From Pyrinomonadaceae bacterium (lineage in GTDB: Bacteria > Acidobacteriota > Blastocatellia > Pyrinomonadales > Pyrinomonadaceae): a stretch of 64,000 nucleotides of DNA. The stretch spans positions 62,001 to 126,000 of the forward strand of contig JAIBCC010000004.1 in assembly GCA_019694395.1 (NCBI GenBank). Reading direction: 5' to 3'. Numbering within the stretch: position 1 is the stretch's first letter; the number at the start of each line of letters is the position of its first letter. A program made the translations under genes and the position numbers. Under the pieces are notes generated by a model. That model worked only from the letters and a program-made list of their open reading frames with translations. It was not told the origin of the DNA and did no database searches. Shown piece by piece: positions 1 to 7,132 of the stretch.

Positions 1-1724
1 TCAAACTGAGACAAATGACCTCATTTTTCTTTTGGACGGCGTGGGGTTCAGCTACCAATCGCCCGAACCAAACGATTTCTTATACCAGTAACTTTCCGTC
101 AGAACCGTTGGTTGGTAATGTTCCGACCAGCTCGACCATAGTTTGGACAGGTGTCAGCGTTATTGCACTTTTGGCAGGAATCGGCGGGATGGTCTGGTAT
201 TATGTCGGACTTCGGCAAGAAGCCCCGACCGACGACGCACCAAATTCCGATCCGTTAATTGGTGCAGATTTAACTCCTTCCCAAAAAGCTACGGTCAAAT
301 ATTTTCTCATTGTGACATTACTCTTTCTTTTACAAATAATTATGGGAATAATCACGGCGCATTACGGCGTTGAGGGACACGGACTTTACGGAATTCCTCT
401 GGCTGAATATTTGCCGTATGTCGTCACCCGCACCTGGCACACGCAGCTTGGAATTTTCTGGATTGCAACGGCTTGGCTGGCTGCCGGATTATTCGTCGGA
501 CCGTTTATTTGCGGCTATGAGCCGAAACATCAAAAACTCGGTGTGGATGCACTTTTCGGAGCATTGCTGGTCGTAGTTCTCGGCTCAATGGGCGGACAAT
601 GGTTGTCTGTCATGCACAAATTGAATGGCGATATGTGGTTCTGGTTTGGGCATCAAGGTTATGAATATGTTGACCTTGGCAGGATTTGGCAGATCGCGTT
701 GTTTGTCGGTTTACTGCTGTGGCTGTTCCTGATCGCCCGCACCGCAGTTCCGGCTTTGAAAAACGCAGGTGAAAGTAAATCATTGCTTTATCTGTATTTG
801 TTCTCAACCGCTGGAATCGCTTTGTTCTATGCTCCCGGACTTTTCTGGGGAATGAAATCAAATATTGCTGTAGTCGAATATTGGCGTTGGTGGGTTGTTC
901 ACCTCTGGGTCGAAGGATTTTTTGAAGTCTTTGCAACCGTTGTGATTGCGTTTTTATTTGCTAAATTGAATGTCATTAATCCGAAAACTGCCGCTCAAGC
1001 CTCTTTGCTTTCAGGTGCGACCTATTTGACCGGCGGTATTATCGGAACTTGTCACCACCTTTATTTTTCGGGAACCCCGACAGTTTCATTGGCATTCGGT
1101 TCAGTTTTTTCCGCTTTGGAAATCGTTCCGTTGGCATTAGTTGGTTTTGAAGCGTGGGAAAATATCCACCGCAAAAATGTCAGACCTTGGCTTAGTCAAT
1201 ATAAATGGGTGATTAATTTCTTTATTGCTGTTGCATTCTGGAATTTGGTTGGCGCAGGAATCTTCGGATTTATGATCAATCCGCCGATTGCGCTCTATTA
1301 TATGCAAGGGCTGAATACAACCGCAGTTCATGGACATGGTGCATTATACGGAGTTTATGGAACGCTCGGTTTAGGTTTGCTGCTGTTCTGCTTACGCGCA
1401 ATGCAACCGGAAAGAATCTGGAACGAAAAGCTCATCAAATTTGCATTCTGGGCAATCAATGCCGGAATGTTGCTAATGATGGTGACAAGCCTGTTGCCGA
1501 TTGGGTTGATGCAAACCGCCGAATCAATTTCCAATGGCTATTGGTCAGCCCGCAGCGCGGAATTTATGCAAGGCGATACAATGCAGTTCTTCCGTTGGAT
1601 GCGCGTTTTGGGAGATTCCGTTTTCGGTATTGGCGCAATCGCTTTTGTTTGGTTTGCTCTTGAACTGATGATAAAACGTCCGAAAAAAGAAATTGTGCCC
1701 ACAGGCGACTTGGCTGAAGTATAA
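1..1724 (+). CDS. norZ: Quinol-dependent nitric oxide reductase (qNOR), C-terminal part, cut by window start
   Basis: Reduces two NO to N2O with quinol electrons at the cytoplasmic membrane. The reading frame is open to the left edge: the codons before the ATG at 15 read on as K-L-R-Q, and the family continues upstream, so that ATG is internal and the N-terminus is missing. Numbering from the ATG at 15, all haem and FeB ligands are visible: H142 in RTWHTQLG (low-spin haem), H296 with E300/E304 in VVHLWVEGFFE, H347-H348 in GTCHHLYF, and H439/H441 in AVHGHGALYG. About twelve hydrophobic segments are present. The single-chain form without a NorC partner is typical of qNOR. Neighbouring genes (truncated haemoglobin, Crp/Fnr regulator) fit NO defence. 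Confidence 0.93.
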   Translation, partial: KLRQMTSFFFWTAWGSATNRPNQTISYTSNFPSEPLVGNVPTSSTIVWTGVSVIALLAGIGGMVWYYVGLRQEAPTDDAPNSDPLIGADLTPSQKATVKYFLIVTLLFLLQIIMGIITAHYGVEGHGLYGIPLAEYLPYVVTRTWHTQLGIFWIATAWLAAGLFVGPFICGYEPKHQKLGVDALFGALLVVVLGSMGGQWLSVMHKLNGDMWFWFGHQGYEYVDLGRIWQIALFVGLLLWLFLIARTAVPALKNAGESKSLLYLYLFSTAGIALFYAPGLFWGMKSNIAVVEYWRWWVVHLWVEGFFEVFATVVIAFLFAKLNVINPKTAAQASLLSGATYLTGGIIGTCHHLYFSGTPTVSLAFGSVFSALEIVPLALVGFEAWENIHRKNVRPWLSQYKWVINFFIAVAFWNLVGAGIFGFMINPPIALYYMQGLNTTAVHGHGALYGVYGTLGLGLLLFCLRAMQPERIWNEKLIKFAFWAINAGMLLMMVTSLLPIGLMQTAESISNGYWSARSAEFMQGDTMQFFRWMRVLGDSVFGIGAIAFVWFALELMIKRPKKEIVPTGDLAEV

Positions 1725-1730
1725 TGTATT

Positions 1731-1836
1731 CAGTGGCAGCAGCAGTGACAGTTGCAGCTAAAAATAAAAGTATTAGTTTTACTGCATTCGTTAAGATCAA
1801 ACTAAAACCTGTCACTGCTGCTGCCGACTGCCACTG
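1731..1836. repeat. Long inverted repeat after the qNOR gene
   Basis: The 17 bases at 1735-1751 are the perfect reverse complement of 1809-1825, and the flanking CAGT/ACTG extends the match with one bulged base. The loop is about 57 nt. Both arms are rich in CAGTGGC/AGCAGCA-like 7-mers. It could end the qNOR transcript or be an intergenic repeat related to the one at 57276-57339. Confidence 0.75.
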
Positions 1837-1857
1837 CTAAAAAAATGGAGGTCAAAA

Positions 1858-2319
1858 ATGAAAATTTTAGTCGCCACAGATGGCTCAACACAAGCGGAAG
1901 CAGCTATCGAAGCAACCGCAAAGTATGTAAAAACTGTCACGCATCTCAAAATCATTTCAGTAGTTGAGCCGCGTTATGCGGTTGCCGGAGAACCCTTTAT
2001 ATTTTCATCTGAAATTTTTGCCGAAGCAGAAGCCAGTGAAAAAGAAAAGGCAAAAGAAACTCTAAATAATGCCTCCAACAAATTGAAAGATTTGTTAGCT
2101 ACTGAAAAACCTGAAATTTCAACTCAGGTTTTTATGGGGAATCCCAGTCAAATCATTGTCGAAGAAGCCGAAAAATGGAAAGCTGATTTAATTATTGTCG
2201 GTTCACACGGCTATGGATTTTGGCATCGAACTTTGCTCGGTTCAGTTTCGGATTCGGTTACGCATCACGCTCCTTGTTCAGTGCTGATTATTCGGGAAAA
2301 CAAAACGGCAGAGCAGTAA
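1858..2319 (+). CDS. Universal stress protein (UspA family)
   Basis: Single-domain cytoplasmic Usp of 153 residues, the usual length. It starts MKILVATDGS and carries the nucleotide-binding signature GSHGYGFWHRTLLGSVS near residues 116-132, so it is probably an ATP-binding type. A clear GGAGG lies 7 bases before the ATG. The gene sits between the qNOR gene and the truncated haemoglobin, 5 bases before the latter, and is likely co-transcribed with it. Usp genes are often found with respiratory or redox stress genes; the exact ligand and role are unknown. Confidence 0.9.
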   Translation: MKILVATDGSTQAEAAIEATAKYVKTVTHLKIISVVEPRYAVAGEPFIFSSEIFAEAEASEKEKAKETLNNASNKLKDLLATEKPEISTQVFMGNPSQIIVEEAEKWKADLIIVGSHGYGFWHRTLLGSVSDSVTHHAPCSVLIIRENKTAEQ

Positions 2320-2324
2320 AGTTT

Positions 2325-2735
2325 ATGAAAGACATCCAAAACCGAAAAGATATCGAAATTCTAATGGAAGCCTTTTATTCCAAAGCGCTTTGCGATGATT
2401 TAATCGGTTTCATTTTTACTGACATTGCCAAACTTGATTTGGCTCATCATTTGCCGATAATTTCGGATTTTTGGGAAATGGTTCTGTTTCAAACTATTAA
2501 TTTTCAGGAAAAATATGGGCGCAGTCCGCTTTTTACTCATTTGAAACTAAACGAGAAAATCTCTTTGCAAAAAGAGCATTTTACCCGCTGGTTAAAAATT
2601 TTTAGCGAAACTGTTGATCAGATTTTTGCCGGAGAGAAAGCTGAATTAGCTAAAATGAGGGCAGTTTCAATCGCTAATACAATGCTGATTAAATTTGGTT
2701 CACAAAATCCCGTAGGCGTTCCAATTGCTCGATAA
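2325..2735 (+). CDS. Group III truncated haemoglobin
   Basis: 136-residue haem protein of the trHb3 class. Hallmarks are DIEILMEAFYSKALCDDLIG at the start, IFTDIAKLDLAHHLP, the SDFWEMVLF segment, and the proximal histidine in KEHFTRWL (about H85); the HH near residues 41-42 is the candidate distal site. The frame stays open upstream, but the ATG at 2325, just after the Usp stop, gives the normal family length. Group III globins are linked to NO and microaerobic physiology (Campylobacter Ctb). Its 3' end overlaps the convergent Crp/Fnr gene by 47 bp. Confidence 0.87.
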   Translation: MKDIQNRKDIEILMEAFYSKALCDDLIGFIFTDIAKLDLAHHLPIISDFWEMVLFQTINFQEKYGRSPLFTHLKLNEKISLQKEHFTRWLKIFSETVDQIFAGEKAELAKMRAVSIANTMLIKFGSQNPVGVPIAR

Positions 2736-3330
2736 AAATCTTTCCGCGCACGATTTTTACCAAATTTTTATCGGCAAGTTTACGAATTACCCGAATTGTA
2801 GTTTCAGTGGTCAAGCCCGCCATTTCTGCAATATCTTGCCGCCTTAAACTGATTTTCCCATCTGTTTGTTTTTCTGATAATTGCAACAAAACATTAGCAA
2901 TTCGTTGCTCAGGAGAAGATGTAGCAAGGTTCTGAATGGTTGCCGCTGTATCCCGTAATAATCCGCACATCAAAAGCGTGACATTACCCGAAAGCTCTGC
3001 ATCATTTTGCATCAATTTCAAAAAATCATCCCGATAAATCATCAGAATTTTGCTTTCTTCCAATGAAACTGCAGTCGCCGGATAAACCCCGCCGTCAATT
3101 ACCGGCGGCATCGCAAACATATCTCCACTCTGAAAAAGCCCGATGATCACTTCTTTCCCAAGCTCGGGATAGCGCACCATTTTCACTTTTCCCTCAATAA
3201 TTATCGGTAGATTATTCGCTTTACCACCAAAATCAAAAATTATTTCATCAGAATAAAACGTGCGAAGATGTCCGAATTTCCTCAATTCTCCGCGTAAATC
3301 TTCACTAATTTTTTCCCAAAATGATTTCAT
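2689..3330 (-). CDS. Crp/Fnr-family transcriptional regulator
   Basis: 213 residues: an N-terminal cyclic-nucleotide-binding-like beta roll (about 20-120, with LFQSGDMFAMPPVIDGGVYP), a dimerisation helix, and a C-terminal winged helix (ISLRRQDIAEMAGLTTETTIRVIRKL, about 160-185). There is no N-terminal cysteine cluster, only one Cys mid-protein, so it is not an oxygen-sensing 4Fe-4S FNR. That resembles the DNR/NnrR type, which responds to NO. It lies next to qNOR and trHb3, so it is a plausible NO regulator of them (inference). A good AGGAGGTT precedes the ATG. Confidence 0.88.
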   Translation of the reverse strand: MKSFWEKISEDLRGELRKFGHLRTFYSDEIIFDFGGKANNLPIIIEGKVKMVRYPELGKEVIIGLFQSGDMFAMPPVIDGGVYPATAVSLEESKILMIYRDDFLKLMQNDAELSGNVTLLMCGLLRDTAATIQNLATSSPEQRIANVLLQLSEKQTDGKISLRRQDIAEMAGLTTETTIRVIRKLADKNLVKIVRGKIFIEQLERLRDFVNQI

Positions 3331-3449
3331 TGGAACCTCCTAGAAAAAACTAGATTATCTAAATTGCTGACAGTAAATCTTTTACTGCATCAGTCCAACC
3401 GAAAGATAGTTTTCATTATTTATTGATAAATATTGTTGTTTTATTTGAA

Positions 3450-4112
3450 TTAAAAAAGTTTCAGTCCTGAAGCTAAAGTATGCTCCAATTTTTGCAAAAA
3501 ATCATCACGCGGAATCTCTTTCGCACCGAGAATTTGAAAATGCGGGGTCATTACCTGAATATCGAGCCAGTCTGCCCCGCGAGTTTTGAGATGATCAGCC
3601 AAATGCAAAAAAGCAAGTTTTGAAGCATCCGAACGCAGATGAAACATACTTTCTCCACAGAAAACTCCGCCGGCATCAACTCCATAGAGTCCGCCAACCA
3701 GAGAATCATTTTCCCAAACCTCAACGCTGTGTGCGAATCCGAGCCGATGCAGTTCGTTGTAACTGTCGTAAATGTCCTGAGTTATCCAGGTTCCGCGCTG
3801 ACCGTTGCGGCTGACTTTGGCACAGGCATAAACCACATCGTCAAAGGCTTTATCAATCGTAAAAGAAAATTCCGTGCGTTTGCGGGTTTTGGCTAAACTC
3901 TTTGGAATGTGCAATTCGGCAAATTCAATGATTGCTCTTTCCGGTGGACAGAACCACGGAACCAGATCGTAGCCCTCGATCATCCACGGGAAAATTCCCT
4001 GCTTGTAGGCGTGTAAAAGATTGGAAGGATTGAGGAAATCAATCTCGCTCACGCACACTACACCGTCTGAGTTTTGGCAAAATCGAGGATTTGGAAAATC
4101 AATCAAAAACAT
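3450..4112 (-). CDS. aat: Leucyl/phenylalanyl-tRNA-protein transferase
   Basis: Transfers Leu or Phe from tRNA to N-terminal Arg/Lys of proteins, making N-degrons for ClpAP. Family blocks are all visible: YKQGIFPWM, WFCPPERAII, GTWITQDIYDSYNELHRLGFAHSVEVW, LVGGLYGVDAGGVFCGESMF, and DIQVMTPHFQILGAKEIPR. 220 residues, close to the usual length. The N-terminal 20 residues before SEIDFLNPSNLL look unusual, so a later start is possible, but the ATG at 4112 is the first in frame. Confidence 0.93.
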   Translation of the reverse strand: MFLIDFPNPRFCQNSDGVVCVSEIDFLNPSNLLHAYKQGIFPWMIEGYDLVPWFCPPERAIIEFAELHIPKSLAKTRKRTEFSFTIDKAFDDVVYACAKVSRNGQRGTWITQDIYDSYNELHRLGFAHSVEVWENDSLVGGLYGVDAGGVFCGESMFHLRSDASKLAFLHLADHLKTRGADWLDIQVMTPHFQILGAKEIPRDDFLQKLEHTLASGLKLF

Positions 4113-4174
4113 AGTCGGGAACTTTTTTTAATCTTGGTTGTCTAAACAAATATTAAAACCGAAAAAGCAAAAAT

Positions 4175-4636
4175 ATGAAACGATTGCGCTCCATTTTTAA
4201 AGTTTCTCTCGCAAAAATCTTTTTTGTCGCCAATTACGTTATTTGTGCAGTAATTTTTGATTGGGATAAGTTTTTTAAATATTTAGAAACTCCGGCGCGG
4301 ATAAATTGTCATCTTCCCCCGCCAAGTAGTGGTGGACACATAGATTTTTGTTACGGAGGTGCATCAATTTTTGATTTGATAATTATCTTGGTTGGAGCAA
4401 TTTTTTGCATACTCACTCTTCCCTCCATCATAATTACTGAAACCACTTTAGAAATTTTAAAAAAGACTTTTCCGCTGTGGTGTCTTGAAACTCACAACAT
4501 TATTTCCACTCCAATCCTTGCTGTAATCAATTCATTCTATTGGGTTTGCCTAGCTCATATCATTGAACTTGCTCACGCAAAATATCTTGAACTAAAACCA
4601 CCCATAAAAAAACCTTTGAGTGTTTTTCCTGACTAA
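4175..4636 (+). CDS. Small membrane protein of unknown function
   Basis: 153 residues with about four hydrophobic stretches: 12-28, 64-84, 84-100 region (LVGAIFCILTLPSIIITE) and 110-130 (TPILAVINSFYWVCLAHI). A Cys/Pro/Gly-rich loop (NCHLPPPSSGGHIDFCYGG) lies between the first two. No family is recognised. The start is not backed by a strong ribosome site. It reads toward the blaI-like gene and ends just before that gene's promoter. Confidence 0.55.
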   Translation: MKRLRSIFKVSLAKIFFVANYVICAVIFDWDKFFKYLETPARINCHLPPPSSGGHIDFCYGGASIFDLIIILVGAIFCILTLPSIIITETTLEILKKTFPLWCLETHNIISTPILAVINSFYWVCLAHIIELAHAKYLELKPPIKKPLSVFPD

Positions 4637-4644
4637 AATTCTGC

Positions 4645-4674
4645 TTGACATCTACGAAGCAGTTCGTATATCAT
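4645..4674 (+). promoter_or_regulatory. Promoter of the blaI/blaR1-like operon
   Basis: TTGACA at 4645-4650 is followed after 16 bp by TATATC (4667-4672), or after 18 bp by TATCAT. A palindromic operator fills the spacer, so repressor binding would block RNA polymerase. Confidence 0.7.
4652..4668. promoter_or_regulatory. Operator 1 of the BlaI-like repressor
   Basis: CTACGAAGCAGTTCGTA is a palindrome (TACGAA/TTCGTA around a 4-bp centre) lying between the -35 and -10 boxes. It shares its half-site with operator 2 about 29 bp downstream. Confidence 0.72.
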
Positions 4675-4680
4675 CCAAAC

Positions 4681-4698
4681 CTACGAACTACTTCGTAG
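4681..4698. promoter_or_regulatory. Operator 2 of the BlaI-like repressor
   Basis: CTACGAACTACTTCGTAG is a palindrome with 7-bp half-sites (CTACGAA/TTCGTAG). It lies between the -10 box and the ATG at 4707, in the leader. Two dyads in the control region match the arrangement known for BlaI/MecI loci. Confidence 0.72.
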
Positions 4699-4706
4699 AT
4701 AAAAAT

Positions 4707-5090
4707 ATGGCAAAACAACCAACTACTTCTGAATTAGAAATTCTCAATATTCTTTGGGAAAAAGAGTGCGCAACTGTCCGCGAGGTTTTTGAAATTATCA
4801 GTGAGACTAAGTCTATCACTTACACAACCGTCTTGAAATTGATGCAAATAATGACAGAAAAGGATTTAGTTGAGCGCGAAGAACAGGGAAAAGCTCATCT
4901 TTATCGCGCTAAAATCGCTCAGACCGAGACTCAAAAAGGGTTGGTCAGCGAGTTGTTGGAAAAAGTTTTTCGAGGCTCGGCAATGCAATTGGTGCAGCAT
5001 CTTTTAGAAACTAAAAAAACTTCCCCCCAAGAAATGAAAGAAATCCGCAAAATGATTCAAAAGGCGGAAAAGGAGGCAAAAAATGAATAG
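4707..5090 (+). CDS. BlaI/MecI/CopY-family repressor
   Basis: 127-residue winged-helix repressor starting MAKQPTTSELEILNILW. The recognition region is ATVREVFEIISETKSITYTTVLKLMQ, and the C-terminal half (LVSELLEKVFRGSAMQLVQHLL) is the dimerisation helix bundle that BlaR1-type proteases cleave. The frame is open further upstream, but that would run through the promoter and operators, so the ATG at 4707 is chosen. It overlaps the downstream sensor gene by 8 bp, so they are translated together. The regulated output beyond this pair is not visible here. Confidence 0.92.
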   Translation: MAKQPTTSELEILNILWEKECATVREVFEIISETKSITYTTVLKLMQIMTEKDLVEREEQGKAHLYRAKIAQTETQKGLVSELLEKVFRGSAMQLVQHLLETKKTSPQEMKEIRKMIQKAEKEAKNE

Positions 5091-7071
5091 TTGGGTTATC
5101 GAAAATCTTGGGTTGACCTTGCTTCACTCACTTTGGCAAATCGCTTTTGTCGCAGTTATTTTGATTGCAGCATTACGCGTTTTGCGCGAGTCTTCGGCAA
5201 ATTTCAGATATTTTGCTTCGGTTTCGGCTTTGTGTCTTTCATTGATTTTGCCGATTGCGACTTTTTTATATCTTTCTGGTAATACATCAAATAGTGCAAT
5301 CACAGCAGTTACACAAACTTCGCCAAATGTCCGTATAGAACAATCAATTCCAAATCTTAAAACTGAAAATTTCCAAAACACATCTCAAATTTCACCGATT
5401 ATTTCTGAAAATATAGCTATGACCTCACCCTCGCCAAAAATCGATTTTCTACCGATCTTGGTTGGAGTTTGGCTAATCGGCGTTTTATTTTTCTCAATCC
5501 GGTTAGCAGGGGGGATTTGGACGATTCACCTCTATAAAACCCGTAAAGTTTCAAAGGTTGAAAAACATTGGCAGGAAAAATTTGATGAGATTTGTAAAAA
5601 TCTGCAAATCAGCCAAAAAGTCAGATTCTTACAATCCAAAATGGTTGAAATGCCGGTTGTAATTGGCTGGCTGAAACCCGTTGTTTTAGTTCCGGCGAGT
5701 GCATTTTTACAAATTCCGGCAAAGGAATTAGAAACGATTCTGATTCACGAATTAACACATATCAAACGCCGTGATTATTTGGTTAATTTTGTGCAAAGTA
5801 TGGTCGAAATTCTATTTTTTTTCCATCCCTGTATCTGGTGGATTTCGGCAAAAATTCGCGCAGAAAGGGAATTTGCGGTTGATGAATTTGTCTCGCAATT
5901 ATTTGAAACGGAACGATTTGTCTATGCTAAGGCATTAGCAAATTTAGAAGAATCCCGCACAACCACGCCGATTTTAGCAATGGCGGCAAACGGAGGAAAT
6001 TTAATGAAACGCATCGAAAAAATATTGAACGGAAGTCGAAAAATCAATTCAAAAAATGTCTCAATTTGGTCGGCAGTTTTTGCGGTGACCTTTGTAATTG
6101 GGTTGAGTGTTGGAATTTATTGGCTGAAAACGGCTGAAACAAAATCGGTTAAAAAACAAGGGCGAAAAGTTGCTGTAGTCTATGACGGTTTTATTAATCT
6201 ACGCCTAGATTTGACGAATCAAGAGTTTTTTAACGCGGTGGAAAAACACAAAGTTCCGACAGTTTGGGTTGTTAATCAATTTTCAATTTCACAAATGAAA
6301 GATGATTCAACAAAATTGCTTCTTCGTAATCGCTATCGAAACAATATTAAATTTGCGATAAATGCAATGGATTCAACATCAAGAACACTAATTTCTGAAG
6401 ATAGTTTTGAAGGATTTACTCAGAAAAACTTGGATTATCTCAATGAAGTATTGGCTACCGAAGGTGGAAAAGTTGATTATTTTTATTTTGTTGATGGTTC
6501 AAATGTTTATCGTTCCGAATCAGCACAAAATGTTGAAAAGTCATTGCTTCGGCAAGGTTTGAAAAATATTCCAACTTCCGCGCCTTATTACGATTCGCTT
6601 TTTACACTTTTGTATGAAAGAAAATGTATCATCGAAAAGAATACGTATAATTGTGAGGAAGTCCGTCAAGCCGTTGATACCATCCGTCAAAAATATTTGA
6701 ACTTTATGACCGAACAGTTTGAAGCAATGGAAAGATATTCTCAAGAAGTTATCGGGCGCGAAGTTCCACAAGTTCTTTATCTTTCATCAAGCAGGTTAGT
6801 TGATGAATCCGCCGACCAAATCTTTCAAATGCTTAAAGATAGAGGTTACGAATTTGTTCCTTTGGAAGAAGTAATGGCAGATGAAACTTACGCTTGGCAA
6901 GAAAAAATTAGAAAAATAATGAGATTTGACCGAAATCGTTGGGATAAAACTTCTGAATATCTGAAAGATGAAATGAGTATTTTTAAGAACGAAGAGGACA
7001 AAAAATTTAAGATTGAAGTCAAACCAAAACAACCTTTCGTAATAAAAAAATCACAAGCAGAAGAAAAATAA
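5083..7071 (+). CDS. BlaR1/MecR1-like M56 metalloprotease sensor with degenerate polysaccharide-deacetylase C-terminal domain
   Basis: 662 residues. Membrane segments lie near 8-34, 42-65, 122-150 and 325-347. The cytoplasmic M56 zinc protease holds HELTH (H222, E223, H226) and REFAVDE (263-268). In BlaR1 the extracellular part is a penicillin-binding sensor; here residues about 360-600 resemble a NodB-type polysaccharide deacetylase instead. VAVVYDGF (363-370) replaces the TFDD motif, GREVPQVLYLSSSRLVDES matches the late GRE-QVLLLHANALNADH block, and LKDRGYEFVPLEEVMADETY matches the family's end. The metal-binding HxxxH and RHP motifs are lost, so it is probably a ligand-sensing pseudoenzyme (inference). 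A GGAGG site precedes the ATG. Confidence 0.85.
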   Translation: MNSWVIENLGLTLLHSLWQIAFVAVILIAALRVLRESSANFRYFASVSALCLSLILPIATFLYLSGNTSNSAITAVTQTSPNVRIEQSIPNLKTENFQNTSQISPIISENIAMTSPSPKIDFLPILVGVWLIGVLFFSIRLAGGIWTIHLYKTRKVSKVEKHWQEKFDEICKNLQISQKVRFLQSKMVEMPVVIGWLKPVVLVPASAFLQIPAKELETILIHELTHIKRRDYLVNFVQSMVEILFFFHPCIWWISAKIRAEREFAVDEFVSQLFETERFVYAKALANLEESRTTTPILAMAANGGNLMKRIEKILNGSRKINSKNVSIWSAVFAVTFVIGLSVGIYWLKTAETKSVKKQGRKVAVVYDGFINLRLDLTNQEFFNAVEKHKVPTVWVVNQFSISQMKDDSTKLLLRNRYRNNIKFAINAMDSTSRTLISEDSFEGFTQKNLDYLNEVLATEGGKVDYFYFVDGSNVYRSESAQNVEKSLLRQGLKNIPTSAPYYDSLFTLLYERKCIIEKNTYNCEEVRQAVDTIRQKYLNFMTEQFEAMERYSQEVIGREVPQVLYLSSSRLVDESADQIFQMLKDRGYEFVPLEEVMADETYAWQEKIRKIMRFDRNRWDKTSEYLKDEMSIFKNEEDKKFKIEVKPKQPFVIKKSQAEEK

Positions 7072-7078
7072 TTGCAAA

Positions 7079-7109
7079 AAAGCCTGTCTGAATCCATCAA
7101 ACAGGCTTT
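7079..7109. terminator. Terminator between convergent blaR1-like and MATE genes
   Basis: AAAGCCTGT and ACAGGCTTT form a 9-bp stem with a 13-nt loop, flanked by A and T runs. It could serve both convergent genes. Confidence 0.75.
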
Positions 7110-7132
7110 CCATTTCCATTTCCCTTTTTCCC

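Noticed and set aside
3331..3449. FNR-type TTGAT-N4-ATCAA site near the Crp/Fnr promoter
   Set aside because: Only TTGAT is present, and the second half-site does not match.
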